Shown here: positions 18,644 through 29,235 of the stretch, piece after piece
Layout: each line of letters starts with the position of its first letter
How positions within the stretch are numbered: the first letter of the stretch is position 1
Assembly: GCA_947364365.1 (NCBI GenBank)
Contig: CANASP010000001.1
Span: forward strand, 124,001-188,000
DNA from: an uncultured Alistipes sp.
GTDB lineage: Bacteria > Bacteroidota > Bacteroidia > Bacteroidales > Rikenellaceae
Length of the DNA stretch: 64,000 nt
Direction of reading: 5' to 3'
Translations under genes and position numbers: made by a program
The notes under the pieces: generated by a model
What the model was told of the DNA's origin: nothing
Databases searched by the model: none
The model's input: the letters and a program-made list of their open reading frames with translations, nothing else

Positions 18644-19945
18644 ATGAACCCGAAAAATGCCAACCCCCTCAAGTGGGTGCCGTCGCTCTATTTCGCGATG
18701 GGCCTGCCTTTCGTCGTGCTCAACGCCGTGATGCCCGTCCTGTACAAGGATCTGGGAATCAGCGATGCGCAGATCGCCTTCTGGACCTCGCTCATCATGT
18801 GGCCCTGGACCATCAAGTTCCTCTGGAGCCCCTTCCTCGAAATCTACCGCTCGAAGAAGTTCTTCGTCGTGGCGACGCAGGTGCTCAGCGGCGCGCTGTT
18901 CGGCGTCGCGGCGCTGGCGCTCCACCTGCCTGCGTTCTTCGCCGTGACGATCGGCCTTCTGGCCGTGGTGGCCTTCAGCGGCGCCACGCACGACATCGCC
19001 GCCGACGGCGTCTACATGCAGGAGCTCTCGTCGGCCGACCAGGCGAAATACATCGGCTGGCAGGGTGCCTTCTACAACCTCGCCAAGCTCTTCGCCACGG
19101 GCGTGCTGATCTGGATGGCGGGATGGCTCTTCGACCGCTTCCGTCCCGCGGCCGCGTCGGATGTCGCCGCCTACGGCGCGGCATGGCCCTACGTGCTCTA
19201 CGTCGTGGGGGCGCTGCTGCTGGCGGCCGGACTGTGGCACGTGCGCGTGCTGCCCGCGGGGGTCAACGCCGCCGCCGGCTCGGCCTCGCTCGCCGACGGC
19301 CTGCGGGGATTGAAGGAGGTGATCGCCTCGTTCTTCACCAAGAAGCATATCTGGTACTACATCGCCTTCATCATCCTCTATCGCCTGGGCGAGGGCTTCG
19401 TGATGAAGATCGTGCCGCTGTTCCTCAAGACGCCGCTCGCCGAGGGGGGCCTGGGGCTTACCAACCAGCAGTTCGGCCTCTTCTACGGCACGTTCGGCTC
19501 GGCGGCCTTCCTCGTGGGGTCGCTTCTGGCGGGCTACTACATCTCCTCGCGGGGCCTCCGGCGCACGCTCTTCTCGCTGGTGTGCGTCTTCAACCTGCCC
19601 TTCGCGGTCTACGCCCTCCTGGCATGGTTCCAGCCCCAGTCGATGTGGCTTATCGGCAGCGGCATCCTGGTCGAGTACTTCGGCTACGGGTTCGGCTTCG
19701 TGGGCCTCACGCTCTTCATGATGCAGCAGGTCGCCCCCGGCAAGTTCCGCATGGCCCACTACGCCTTCGCCTCGGGCATCATGAACTTCTCGGTGATGGT
19801 GACCGGCATGGCCTCGGGTTTCCTGAGCGACCAGCTGGGCTACCGGATCTTCTTCATCGCCGTGCTCTTCACGACGATTCCCGTCTTCGTGATGAGCCGC
19901 CTCGTGCCCTTCACGCACAACGACGAACCGAAAGACAACAAATAA
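18644..19945 (+). CDS. MFS transporter (AmpG-like), probable mannosyl-GlcNAc importer
   Basis: 433 residues with about 12 membrane segments, AmpG-like overall. TWKIKF-type loops and a long cytoplasmic loop near residues 205-230 divide the two six-helix halves. ATHDIAADGVYMQEL is a conserved polar motif in helix 4. The next gene is a cytoplasmic GH130 phosphorylase. In B. theta the same pairing (BT1033-BT1034) handles the Man-GlcNAc core of N-glycans, so the substrate is most likely beta-mannosyl-1,4-GlcNAc or similar. The 19 bp to the GH130 start place both in one operon. Confidence 0.85.
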   Translation: MNPKNANPLKWVPSLYFAMGLPFVVLNAVMPVLYKDLGISDAQIAFWTSLIMWPWTIKFLWSPFLEIYRSKKFFVVATQVLSGALFGVAALALHLPAFFAVTIGLLAVVAFSGATHDIAADGVYMQELSSADQAKYIGWQGAFYNLAKLFATGVLIWMAGWLFDRFRPAAASDVAAYGAAWPYVLYVVGALLLAAGLWHVRVLPAGVNAAAGSASLADGLRGLKEVIASFFTKKHIWYYIAFIILYRLGEGFVMKIVPLFLKTPLAEGGLGLTNQQFGLFYGTFGSAAFLVGSLLAGYYISSRGLRRTLFSLVCVFNLPFAVYALLAWFQPQSMWLIGSGILVEYFGYGFGFVGLTLFMMQQVAPGKFRMAHYAFASGIMNFSVMVTGMASGFLSDQLGYRIFFIAVLFTTIPVFVMSRLVPFTHNDEPKDNK

Positions 19946-19964
19946 GGACAAATAAGGACAAATC

Positions 19965-20972
19965 ATGGAAAATCTGAAAATTGCGGGTCCGGCGCTGCCG
20001 GACATGCCGTGGGAGGAGCGTCCCGCGGGCTCGAAAGAGGTGGTGTGGCGCTATTCGGCCAATCCGATCATCCCGCGCGATCTGCTTGCCACGTCGAACT
20101 CGATCTTCAACTCGGCGGTGGTGCCTTTCAAGCAGGGCGAGTACAACTACGCCGGCGTCTTCCGCTGCGACGATACCAACCGCCGCATGCGGCTCCACGC
20201 GGGCTTCTCGGTCGACGGCAAGAAGTGGGACATCGACGAGGAGGACGTGCGCTTCGAGGGGGCCGACGCGGAAGTGGGGGAGTGGGTCTACGGCTACGAC
20301 CCGCGCGTGACGCTCATCGACGGCAAATACTACGTGACGTGGTGCAACGGCTACCACGGCCCGACGATCGGCGTGGCGTGGACGACCGACTTTCGGACCT
20401 TCCACCAGCTGGAGAACGCCTTCCTGCCCTACAACCGCAACGGCGTGCTGTTCCCGCGCAAGATCGGCGGCAAGTTCGCCATGCTCTCGCGCCCGAGCGA
20501 CACGGGCCACACCCCCTTCGGCGACATCTTCTACTCCGAGTCGCCCGACCTGTGCTACTGGGGCCGCCACCGCCACGTGATGGCGCCCGCGGCCTTCGAG
20601 CAGAGCGCCTGGCAGTGCATGAAGATCGGTGCCGGTCCGGTGCCCATCGAGACGAGCGAGGGGTGGCTGCTCTTCTACCACGGCGTGCTGCGCTCGTGCA
20701 ACGGCTACGTCTACGCCTTCGGCTCGGCGCTGCTCGACCTCGACGAGCCGTGGAAGGTGCTGGCCCGCAGCGGCCCCTACCTGATCTCGCCGCGCGAAAG
20801 CTACGAGTGTATGGGCGACGTGCCCAACGTGACGTTCCCCTGCGCGACGCTCCACGACCCCGAGACGGGCCGCGTGGCGATCTACTACGGCTGCGCCGAC
20901 ACCGTCACGGGACTGGCCTTCGGCTACATCCCCGAGATCGTCGAGTTCACCAAGAAAAACAGCATCCTATGA
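19965..20972 (+). CDS. GH130 mannosyl-glycoside phosphorylase
   Basis: 335 residues, no signal peptide, so cytoplasmic. [20 protein letters not shown] holds the conserved catalytic aspartate. [18 protein letters not shown] and [12 protein letters not shown] are typical of subfamily GH130_2, and the sequence closely resembles the gut enzyme UhgbMP as I remember it. Members phosphorolyse beta-1,4-mannosyl-N-acetylglucosamine to mannose 1-phosphate and GlcNAc, which saves ATP. This is the last step of N-glycan core breakdown. The stop overlaps the next start (ATGA). Confidence 0.93.
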   Translation: MENLKIAGPALPDMPWEERPAGSKEVVWRYSANPIIPRDLLATSNSIFNSAVVPFKQGEYNYAGVFRCDDTNRRMRLHAGFSVDGKKWDIDEEDVRFEGADAEVGEWVYGYDPRVTLIDGKYYVTWCNGYHGPTIGVAWTTDFRTFHQLENAFLPYNRNGVLFPRKIGGKFAMLSRPSDTGHTPFGDIFYSESPDLCYWGRHRHVMAPAAFEQSAWQCMKIGAGPVPIETSEGWLLFYHGVLRSCNGYVYAFGSALLDLDEPWKVLARSGPYLISPRESYECMGDVPNVTFPCATLHDPETGRVAIYYGCADTVTGLAFGYIPEIVEFTKKNSIL

Positions 20973-23218
20973 GACGCCTCGCGCTGATGGCCCTCCTGCT
21001 GGCCGCTTCGCTGACCGCCGGGGCGCACGAGCCCGCCGAGTGGGTGTGCCCCTTCGTGGGGTCGACCAACTTCGGCGTGACCAACCCCGGTGCGGTATGC
21101 CCCAACGGCATGATGTCGGTGGTGCCGTTCAACGTCATGGGGTCGGAGACGAACGTCTATGACAAGGACGCCCGCTGGTGGTCGGCGCCTTACGAGTACC
21201 ACAACAAGTTCTTCACTGGCTATGCCCACGTGGCGCTGAGCGGCGTGGGGTGCCCCGATCTGGGGTCGCTGCTGACGATGCCCACGACGGGCGAGCTGGA
21301 GGTGGACTACGTGAAATACGGCTCGGCCTACGACGACGAGCATGCCGCCCCGGGCTACTACGCCAACCGCCTGACGAAGTACGGCATCCGCACCGAGGCG
21401 ACGGCGACGCTGCGTTCGTCGGCCGAGCGCTACACCTTCCCCGCAGGCCGTGGCCATATCCTGCTCAATCTGGGCGAGGGGCTGACCAACGAGTCGGGCG
21501 CCACGGTGCGCCGCGTGAGCGCCACTGAGATCGAGGGGTCGAAGCTCCTGGGCACCTTCTGCTACAATCCGCAGAAGGTCTTCCCGATCTACTTCGTCAT
21601 GCGTGTCACGAAGGTTCCTTCGGCCTCGGGCTACTGGAAGAAGCAGCGCCTGATGACGGGTGCCGAGGCGGCGTGGACCCCCGACCACGGGCAGTACAAG
21701 CTCTACACGCAGTACGGCCGCGAGCTCTCGGGCGACGACGTGGGCTACTGGTTCACGTTCGACGACCTTCGGGAGGGCGAGACGGTGGAGGTGCGCATGG
21801 GCGTGTCGTTCGTCTCGACGGAGAACGCACGCGAGAACCTCGATGCCGAGCAGCGCGGCCGTTCGTTCGACGCGCTGCGCGCCGAGGCGCTGGCGACGTG
21901 GAACGCCGACCTGGGCCGTATCCGCGTCGAGGGCGGTACCGACGAGCAGAAGCGCGTGTTCTATACGGCGCTCTACCACGCGCTGATCCACCCCAACGTG
22001 CTCAACGACGTCAACGGCGAGTATCCGCTCATGGAGCGCTCGGGCGAAGTGGGCGTGACCGAGGGGACGCGTTATACGGTCTTCTCGCTGTGGGACACCT
22101 ACCGCAACTTCCACCAGCTCATGACGCTGGTCTATCCCGAGCGGCAGACGGAGATGCTCCGCTCGATGGTCGGCATGGCGAAGGAGTGGGGCTGGCTGCC
22201 CAAGTGGGAGCTCTATGGCCGCGAGACCTTCACGATGGAGGGCGACCCGGCCCTGCCGGTGATCGTCGACAGCTGGAAGAAGGGGCTGCGCGACTTCGAC
22301 ATCGACGCGGCCTACGAGGCGATGAAGCGCTCGGCGACGACGCCCGGCGCCGACAACCCGATGCGTCCCGACATCGACCCCTACGTCGAGCGGGGCTACA
22401 TTCCGCTCGCGTGGTTCGCGGCCGACGGCTCGGGCGACAATTCGGTGTCGCACGCGCTGGAGTACTACGTGGCCGACAACGCGCTGGCTTCGCTGGCCGA
22501 GGAGCGCGGCGACAAGGCTTTCGCCGAGGAGCTGCGACGCCGGGCCGCGGGTTACAAGCACTACTACTCGACCGAGAGCGGAACCCTGCGTCCGATCAAG
22601 GACGACGGGGAGTTCCTCGCGCCGTTCGATCCGCGCCAGGGCGAGAACTTCGAGCCCGTGGCGGGATTCCACGAAGGTTCGGCCTGGAACTACACCTTCT
22701 ACGTGCCCCACGACGTCGAGGGGCTGGCCCGTCTGATGGGCGGCAAGCGCTCGTTCGTGGAGAAGCTCCAGCGGGTCTTCGACGAGGGGCTCTACGACCC
22801 GGCCAACGAGCCCGATATCGCCTATCCCTACCTCTTCAGCCGCTTCCGCGGCGAGGAGTGGCGCACGCAGCGGGAGGTGGCGCGTCTGCTCGACAAGTAC
22901 TTCACCACGCAGGCGGACGGCATCCCCGGCAACGATGACACGGGCACCATGTCGGCCTGGGCCGTCTTCTCGATGATGGGCTTCTATCCCGACTGCCCGG
23001 GCGAGCCTTATTATACGCTCACGGCGCCCGTGTTCGACCGTGTGGAGATCGCAACGGCCGCGGGACCGCTGGTCATCGAGGCCCGGCGCCCGTCCGGGGA
23101 CGGCGCCTACATCCGCCGCATGACGCTCGGCGGCAAGCCGCTCGACCGCTACCGCATCTCGCACGACGAGCTCGTGGGGGGCAAGCACTTGACTTTCGAA
23201 CTTCATAACCGTAAATAA
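20969..23218 (+). CDS. GH92 alpha-mannosidase (exported)
   Basis: 749 residues. [19 protein letters not shown] is a Sec signal peptide, so it acts in the periplasm. The protein has the GH92 layout of an N-terminal beta-sandwich followed by an (alpha/alpha)6 barrel. [15 protein letters not shown] holds the conserved acid glutamate and [11 protein letters not shown] the paired aspartates proposed as base. GH92 enzymes are calcium-dependent inverting exo-alpha-mannosidases, often alpha-1,2-specific. Its start overlaps the GH130 stop. Confidence 0.93.
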   Translation: MRRLALMALLLAASLTAGAHEPAEWVCPFVGSTNFGVTNPGAVCPNGMMSVVPFNVMGSETNVYDKDARWWSAPYEYHNKFFTGYAHVALSGVGCPDLGSLLTMPTTGELEVDYVKYGSAYDDEHAAPGYYANRLTKYGIRTEATATLRSSAERYTFPAGRGHILLNLGEGLTNESGATVRRVSATEIEGSKLLGTFCYNPQKVFPIYFVMRVTKVPSASGYWKKQRLMTGAEAAWTPDHGQYKLYTQYGRELSGDDVGYWFTFDDLREGETVEVRMGVSFVSTENARENLDAEQRGRSFDALRAEALATWNADLGRIRVEGGTDEQKRVFYTALYHALIHPNVLNDVNGEYPLMERSGEVGVTEGTRYTVFSLWDTYRNFHQLMTLVYPERQTEMLRSMVGMAKEWGWLPKWELYGRETFTMEGDPALPVIVDSWKKGLRDFDIDAAYEAMKRSATTPGADNPMRPDIDPYVERGYIPLAWFAADGSGDNSVSHALEYYVADNALASLAEERGDKAFAEELRRRAAGYKHYYSTESGTLRPIKDDGEFLAPFDPRQGENFEPVAGFHEGSAWNYTFYVPHDVEGLARLMGGKRSFVEKLQRVFDEGLYDPANEPDIAYPYLFSRFRGEEWRTQREVARLLDKYFTTQADGIPGNDDTGTMSAWAVFSMMGFYPDCPGEPYYTLTAPVFDRVEIATAAGPLVIEARRPSGDGAYIRRMTLGGKPLDRYRISHDELVGGKHLTFELHNRK

Positions 23219-23223
23219 AACAG

Positions 23224-26200
23224 ATGAAAGCAAACAGATTACTGACCGCCGCCGCGCTGCTTCTGGCCGCATGCGCACAGCCGCAGGCAGGCGACGAGTT
23301 CACCCGCTGGGTCGATCCCAAGATCGGCACGGGCGGCCACGGCCATGTATTCGTAGGGGCCAACGTCCCCTTCGGTATGGTGCAGGTGGGGCCGACGAGC
23401 ATTCCCATGGGCTGGGACTGGTGCTCGGGCTACCACGAGAGCGACTCGACCGTCATCGGATTTTCGCATACCCACCTGAGCGGTACGGGTATCGGCGATT
23501 TGTTCGACATCACGCTCATGCCCGTCGTGGGCGAGGTGACCTATGCCCGCGGCCGCGAGGAGGATCCCGCGTCGGGCATGTGGTCGTATGCCGACCGCAC
23601 GCGTGAGGTGGCCCGCCCGGGCTACTATTCGGTGCCGTTGGAGCGCTACGGCGTGGTGGCCGAGATGACCGCCACCGCGCGCGTGGGTCTGCACCGCTAT
23701 ACTTTCCCCGCGGCCGACGATGCCGCGGTGGTCTTCGACCTGGAGAACGGCGGCTGCTGGGATGCGGCCACCGAGACCCATCTGGAGGCCGAGGGCGACC
23801 GCACGGTGACGGGCTGGCGCTACTCGCGCGGTTGGGCCGCCGACCAGAAGGTCTTCTTCGTGGCCGAGTTCTCCGAGCCCTTCGCGTCGTTCGAGGTGTG
23901 CGGCGACAACGGCCGCTACGGCCGTGCCGCCTTCGCTACGGCCGCGGGCGACGAGGTGCTGGTGAAGGTGGCTCTCTCGCCCGTGTCGGTCGAGGGCGCC
24001 CGGGCCAACCTCGCCGCCGAGCTGCCGGGCTGGGATTTTGAGGCGACGCGCGCCGCGGCCGCAGCGGCGTGGAACGACGAGCTCGCGCGCGTGAAGATCC
24101 AGACCGCCGACGAGGCTACGCGCCGGATCTTCTACACGGCGCTCTACCATGCGATGATCGCGCCGGTGACCTTCTGCGACGTCGACGGCGCCTACCGCGG
24201 GGCCGACGGCCAGGTGCATGCCGATCCGGGCTACACGACCTATTCGGTCTTCTCGCTGTGGGATACCTACCGTGCCAAGATGCCGCTGCTGACGGTCATC
24301 GAGTCCGAACGGATGGCCGACATCGTCAACACGATGCTGGCGATCGCCGACGAGCAGGGCCGCCTGCCGGTATGGCACCTGTGGGGCAACGAGACCGACT
24401 GCATGGTCGGCAACCCCGGCATTCCGGTGGTGGCCGACGCCATCGTCAAGAACATCCCCGGCATCGACCGCGAGCGGGCCTTCGAGGCGATCCGCCGCAC
24501 GGCGATGAACGAGGGGCGCGGCAACGGGCTGCGCATGAAATACGGCTACATCCCCTGCGATCTGTTCAACGAGGCGGTGGCCTACGATCTGGAGTACGCG
24601 CTGGCCGACGGCGCCGCTGCCGAGGCCGCCCGCGCGCTGGGCAAGAAGACCGAGGAGGAGTATTTCACCCAGCGCAGCCGCTCCTACCGCCACCTGTTCG
24701 ACGCCTCGACGGGCTTCATGCGCGGGCGCGACTCGAAGGGCGGCTGGCGCACGCCGTTCAACCCCTTCGCCTCGACGCACCGCGCCGACGACTACTGCGA
24801 GGGCAACGCCTGGCAGTATACGTGGCTCGTGCCCCACGACGTGCGGGGACTGGTGGAGTGTTTCGGCTCGAAGCGCGCGATGATCGCCAAGCTCGACGAG
24901 CTGTTCACCGTCTCGTCGACGGTCGAGGGCGCCGAGACGTCGCCCGACATCTCGGGTATGATCGGCCAGTATGCCCATGGCAACGAGCCGTCGCACGCCA
25001 CGCTCTATCTCTACTCGATCGTCGGACAGCCCTGGAAGACGGCCGACCTGGTGCGCCGCGTGCTGGGCGAGCTCTACCACGATGCCCCCGACGGTCTGTC
25101 GGGTAACGAGGACGTCGGCCAGATGTCGGCGTGGTACGTCCTGTCGTCGCTGGGCTTCTACGAGGCCGAGCCGGCTTCGGGTCGCTTCTGGTTCGGTGCG
25201 CCGCTCTTCGAGCGCGCCGAGGTGAAGGTCGCCGGCGGCGTGCTGACGGTGGAGGCCCCGGGTTGCTCGGAGGTGAACCCCTACATCCAGCGCGTGACGC
25301 TCGACGGCGCCCCCTACACCAAGGGATACATCGACTATGCCGACCTGGCTGCGGGCGGCGTGCTGCGTCTGGAGATGGGTCCCGAGCCCAAGGTGTGGTA
25401 CTGCCCCGACGAGCCGGAGGAGTACCGCGACCAGCGCCCGGCCGAGGCCGAGCGGCTGTTCCGCTCGGAGGCCGTGGAGAAGGAGATCGACCGCGTGTGC
25501 GCGCTGCTGGAGAACGAGCGCCTGCGCTGGATGTTCCGCAACTGCTTCCCCAACACGCTCGACACGACGGTGCACTACCGCGAGGACGAGCAGGGTCGCC
25601 CCGATACGTATGTATATACGGGCGACATCCCGGCCATGTGGCTGCGCGACTCGGGTGCCCAGGTGTGGCCCTACGTGCAGCTCTGCACCGACGACGAGCC
25701 GCTGCGCCGCATGATCGCCGGCACGATCCGCCGCCAGCTCAAGCTCATCAACATCGACCCCTATGCCAACGCCTTCAACGACGGTCCGACCGGCGCGGGC
25801 GAGGATGCGCAGTATTACCCGCAGAACCCGTGGGTCTTCGAGCGCAAGTGGGAGATCGACTCGCACTGCTACCCGATCCGGCTGGCCCACCACTACTGGA
25901 AAACCACGGGCGACGAGTCGGTCTTCGATGCCGAGTGGGTCGAGGCGATGCGCACGATTCTGGCGACGCTGCGCAAGCAGCAGCGCCGCGACGGCGAGGG
26001 CGACTACACGTTCCTGCGCACCACCGACCGGCAGCTCGATACCAAGTGCCGCGCGGGCCACGGCAACCCGGTGAAGCCCGTGGGGCTGATCGCCTCGGCG
26101 TTCCGTCCGTCGGACGACGCCACGACCTTCGAGTTCCTCGTGCCGTCGAACTTCATGGCCGTCTCGTCGCTGCGTAAGGCCGCCGAGATCCTCACGTCGG

Positions 26201-26763
26201 TCAACGGCGAGGAGGCGTTGGCCGCCGAGTGCACGGCCCTGGCCGACGAGGTGGCCGACGCGTTGCAGCGCTACGCCGTGGTCGACCACCCCGAGTTCGG
26301 CAAGATCTACGCCTTCGAGGTCGACGGCTTCGGCAGTGCCCAGCTCATGGACGACGCCAACGTGCCGTCGCTGCTGGCGATGGCCTACCTGGGCGATGTC
26401 GACCGCCACGACCCGATCTACGAGAACACGCGCCGTTTCGTGTGGAGCGACGCCAACCCCTACTTCTGGCGCGGCGAGGCCGGCGAGGGCATCGGCGGTC
26501 CGCACATCGGCGTGCAGTCGTTCTGGCCCATGAGCGTGATGATGCGCGCCTTCACCTCGGTCGACGACGCCGAGATCCTGGCCTCGATCACGCAGCTGAT
26601 GACCACCGACGCCGGTATGGGCTTCATGCACGAGTCGCACTCGCGTCACGACGCCGCCGACTTCACGCGCGCGTGGTTCGCATGGCAGAACACGCTCTTC
26701 GGCGAGCTGATCCTCAAGCTCGTGGCCGACGGTAAACTGGATCTGTTGAACTCGATTAAATAA
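23224..26763 (+). CDS. GH92-GH125 fusion lipoprotein, two-domain alpha-mannosidase
   Basis: 1179 residues. The lipobox LLAAC puts the lipidated cysteine at residue 17. Residues about 25-720 are a complete GH92 domain, with EGNAWQYTWLVPHDV and GNEDVGQMSAW. A short charged linker (about 725-745) leads to a GH125 domain (about 745-1178): IPAMWLRDSGAQVWPYV, FLVPSNFMAVSSLRKA, DDANVPSLLAMAYLG and GGPHIGVQSFWPMSVMMRA. GH125 enzymes are exo-alpha-1,6-mannosidases. One polypeptide can thus remove alpha-1,2 caps and then alpha-1,6 mannose. There is no frameshift or stop between domains. Only 5 bp follow the previous gene. Confidence 0.95.
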   Translation: MKANRLLTAAALLLAACAQPQAGDEFTRWVDPKIGTGGHGHVFVGANVPFGMVQVGPTSIPMGWDWCSGYHESDSTVIGFSHTHLSGTGIGDLFDITLMPVVGEVTYARGREEDPASGMWSYADRTREVARPGYYSVPLERYGVVAEMTATARVGLHRYTFPAADDAAVVFDLENGGCWDAATETHLEAEGDRTVTGWRYSRGWAADQKVFFVAEFSEPFASFEVCGDNGRYGRAAFATAAGDEVLVKVALSPVSVEGARANLAAELPGWDFEATRAAAAAAWNDELARVKIQTADEATRRIFYTALYHAMIAPVTFCDVDGAYRGADGQVHADPGYTTYSVFSLWDTYRAKMPLLTVIESERMADIVNTMLAIADEQGRLPVWHLWGNETDCMVGNPGIPVVADAIVKNIPGIDRERAFEAIRRTAMNEGRGNGLRMKYGYIPCDLFNEAVAYDLEYALADGAAAEAARALGKKTEEEYFTQRSRSYRHLFDASTGFMRGRDSKGGWRTPFNPFASTHRADDYCEGNAWQYTWLVPHDVRGLVECFGSKRAMIAKLDELFTVSSTVEGAETSPDISGMIGQYAHGNEPSHATLYLYSIVGQPWKTADLVRRVLGELYHDAPDGLSGNEDVGQMSAWYVLSSLGFYEAEPASGRFWFGAPLFERAEVKVAGGVLTVEAPGCSEVNPYIQRVTLDGAPYTKGYIDYADLAAGGVLRLEMGPEPKVWYCPDEPEEYRDQRPAEAERLFRSEAVEKEIDRVCALLENERLRWMFRNCFPNTLDTTVHYREDEQGRPDTYVYTGDIPAMWLRDSGAQVWPYVQLCTDDEPLRRMIAGTIRRQLKLINIDPYANAFNDGPTGAGEDAQYYPQNPWVFERKWEIDSHCYPIRLAHHYWKTTGDESVFDAEWVEAMRTILATLRKQQRRDGEGDYTFLRTTDRQLDTKCRAGHGNPVKPVGLIASAFRPSDDATTFEFLVPSNFMAVSSLRKAAEILTSVNGEEALAAECTALADEVADALQRYAVVDHPEFGKIYAFEVDGFGSAQLMDDANVPSLLAMAYLGDVDRHDPIYENTRRFVWSDANPYFWRGEAGEGIGGPHIGVQSFWPMSVMMRAFTSVDDAEILASITQLMTTDAGMGFMHESHSRHDAADFTRAWFAWQNTLFGELILKLVADGKLDLLNSIK

Positions 26764-26819
26764 CGATCGGATGTTATGCGGCGCCCTGCGCGCTTCGTAA
26801 ATGGAAACCCTGTTTTAAA

Positions 26820-29135
26820 ATGAAGAAATACTTATTGATCGCTTTCGCGGCCCTGGCGGCCGCCGGCTGCTGCGACAAGCAGGCCGAAAAGATGCTCCGC
26901 CCGTCGGAGTACGTGTCGACGCTCGTCGGTTCGCAGTCCGACATCTCTTTCTCGACGGGCAACACCTATCCGGCGGTGGCGCTGCCGTGGGGCATGAACT
27001 TCTGGACGCCCCAGACCGGGCGCATGGGCGACGGATGGGCCTACACCTACGGTGCGCACACGATCTGCGGCTTCAAGCAGACGCACCAGCCCTCGCCGTG
27101 GATCAACGACTACGGCCAGTTCTCGCTCATGCCCGTGCGCGGACGCGGCAAGGTCGACGAGCGCGCGCGCCGCAGCTGGTTCTCGCACCAGTCGGAGGAG
27201 GCGCGTCCCTACTATTATAAGACCTACCTGGCCGACTGCGACGTGAAGGTGGAGATCACCCCCACGGACCGTGCGGCCGTGATGCGCTTCACCTTCCCCG
27301 AATCGGAGGAGTCGGGCGTGGTGGTCGATGCCTTCAACCGCGGCTCGCACGTGGAGATCGTCGACCGGCAGACGATCGCCGGCTATACGACGCGCAACAG
27401 CGGCGGCGTGCCCGAGAACTTCCGCAACTACTTCGTCATCCGCTTCGACAAGCCCTTCGGCGGCGTGCTGCTGACCGACCTGGGCGCCGAGCAGAGCAAG
27501 GGCGAGCAGGTGCAGTATCCCGAGGCCGGCAAGCAGGTCACGGGCGACCATGCCGTGGCGGCCGTCTACTTCCCCACGCACCGCGGCGAGCAGGTCACCG
27601 CCCGCGTGGCTTCGTCGTTCATCTCGCCCGAGCAGGCGCTGCGCAACCTCGCGACCGAGGTCGGCGAGGCCGACTTCGAGACGGTGAAGAACCGCGCGCA
27701 GGAGCGCTGGGACGAGGTGCTGGGCCGCATCGAGGTCAAGGGCGGCACCGAGGGGCAGTACCGCACCTTCTACTCGTGCCTCTACCGCTCGACGCTCTTC
27801 CCCCGCAAGTTCTGGGAGGTCGACGCCGAGGGCAACCCCGTGCACTATAGCCCCTACAACGGCGAGGTGCTGCCCGGATACATGTACACCGACACGGGCT
27901 TCTGGGATACGTTCCGCTGCCTGTTCCCGCTGCTGAACCTGGTCTATCCCTCGGAGAACGCCAAGATGCAGGCCGGTCTTGCCAACACCTACCGCGAGAG
28001 CGGCTTCCTGCCCGAGTGGGCCTCGCCGGGCCACCGCGGCTGCATGGTGGGCAACAACTCGGCTTCGGTCGTTTCGGACGCCATCATGAAGGGCGTAACG
28101 CCCGAGGAGGATATCGCCACGCTCTACGAGGCGATGCTCTCGGGCCGTCTTCAGGTCCACCCGCGCGTGGGCTCGACGGGCCGTATGGGTCACCAGTACT
28201 ACAACACGCTGGGTTACGTGCCCTATAACGTGGGCATCAACGAGAACGTGGCCCGCACGCTGGAGTACGCCTACGACGACTGGTGCATCGCCCAGGTGGC
28301 CGCCAAGCTCGGCAAGAGCGACGACGCGGCGATGCTCGAGAAGGCCTCGGAGAACTGGCGCAACGTCTTCGATGCGGAGACCTGCCTCATGCGCGGCCGC
28401 AACGACGACGGCAGCTTCCAGGAGCCCTTCAGCCCCTACAAGTGGGGCGACGCCTTCACCGAGGGCAACGCATGGCACTACACCTGGTCGGTGTTCCACA
28501 ACGTGGAGGGGCTGGCCGATGCGATGGGCGGCCGCGAGGGTATGGCTCGGATGCTCGACTCGGTCTTCGTCGTGCCGCCGATCTACGACGATAGCTACTA
28601 CGGCGGCCGCATCCACGAGATCACCGAGATGCAGGTGGCCGAGATGGGCAACTACGCCCACGGCAACCAGCCCGCGCAGCACATGATCTACCTCTACGAC
28701 TACGTGGGACAGCCCTGGAAGGCGCAGCACTGGGTGCGCGAGACGATGGACCGTCTCTACACGGCCAAGCCCGACGGCTACTGCGGCGACGAGGACAACG
28801 GCCAGACCTCGGCCTGGTATGTCTTCTCGGCCATGGGATTCTATCCCGTATGCCCGGCGTCGGACTGCTATGCGATCGGTACGCCGCTCTTCCGCCATGC
28901 GACGGTGCATCTGGAGAACGGCCGCACGATCGAGATCGACGCGCCGAAGAACGGTCCCGACCGGCGCTACATCGGCTCGATGAAGATCGACGGCAAGTCG
29001 AGCGACGCGAACTACCTGCGCTATTCGGAGCTGCGCGACGGTGCGAAGATCCGCTTCGACATGCAGGCCGAACCCGACCTGCGCCGCGGTACCGGCGCGG
29101 AGGCCTCGCCCGAAGCGTGCGGTGAATGTCGATAA
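26820..29135 (+). CDS. GH92 alpha-mannosidase lipoprotein
   Basis: 771 residues. MKKYLLIAFAALAAAGCC is a lipoprotein signal with the modified cysteine at 17. TGNTYPAVALPWGMNFWTPQ opens the GH92 domain. EGNAWHYTWSVFHNVEG and GDEDNGQTSAWYVF carry the acid glutamate and the paired aspartates. It is only distantly similar to the other two GH92 enzymes, so it probably has a different linkage preference. The C-terminal tail after about 750 (AEASPEACGECR) looks non-conserved. Last gene of the N-glycan operon, 56 bp after the fusion gene. Confidence 0.93.
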   Translation: MKKYLLIAFAALAAAGCCDKQAEKMLRPSEYVSTLVGSQSDISFSTGNTYPAVALPWGMNFWTPQTGRMGDGWAYTYGAHTICGFKQTHQPSPWINDYGQFSLMPVRGRGKVDERARRSWFSHQSEEARPYYYKTYLADCDVKVEITPTDRAAVMRFTFPESEESGVVVDAFNRGSHVEIVDRQTIAGYTTRNSGGVPENFRNYFVIRFDKPFGGVLLTDLGAEQSKGEQVQYPEAGKQVTGDHAVAAVYFPTHRGEQVTARVASSFISPEQALRNLATEVGEADFETVKNRAQERWDEVLGRIEVKGGTEGQYRTFYSCLYRSTLFPRKFWEVDAEGNPVHYSPYNGEVLPGYMYTDTGFWDTFRCLFPLLNLVYPSENAKMQAGLANTYRESGFLPEWASPGHRGCMVGNNSASVVSDAIMKGVTPEEDIATLYEAMLSGRLQVHPRVGSTGRMGHQYYNTLGYVPYNVGINENVARTLEYAYDDWCIAQVAAKLGKSDDAAMLEKASENWRNVFDAETCLMRGRNDDGSFQEPFSPYKWGDAFTEGNAWHYTWSVFHNVEGLADAMGGREGMARMLDSVFVVPPIYDDSYYGGRIHEITEMQVAEMGNYAHGNQPAQHMIYLYDYVGQPWKAQHWVRETMDRLYTAKPDGYCGDEDNGQTSAWYVFSAMGFYPVCPASDCYAIGTPLFRHATVHLENGRTIEIDAPKNGPDRRYIGSMKIDGKSSDANYLRYSELRDGAKIRFDMQAEPDLRRGTGAEASPEACGECR

Positions 29136-29161
29136 TTTGTCGATAGAATCCGCAACGCGAT

Positions 29162-29192
29162 TTTGAAAATTGCCCGGAAAGGCCTACCTTTG
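29162..29192 (+). promoter_or_regulatory. Promoter upstream of the purine operon
   Basis: TTTG at 29162-29165, a 19-bp spacer and TACCTTTG at 29185-29192. It lies about 280 bp before purE, with a short ORF and a terminator in between. No second TAnnTTTG site was seen closer to purE. Confidence 0.8.
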
Positions 29193-29235
29193 TATCGTTG
29201 CTTCGGCGGCGGTTCAGGTTAATCAGGGCAAGAGA

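Noticed and set aside
29100..29135. CCCGAAGCGTGCGG at the end of the last GH92 gene resembles part of repeat family 1
   Set aside because: Only about 14 bp match and the rest of the element is absent. It is probably coincidence in a non-conserved C-terminal tail.
20969..29135. The three GH92 genes as recent tandem duplicates
   Set aside because: They share motifs only. Lengths, signal types and most of the sequence differ strongly, so they are old paralogues rather than a recent duplication.
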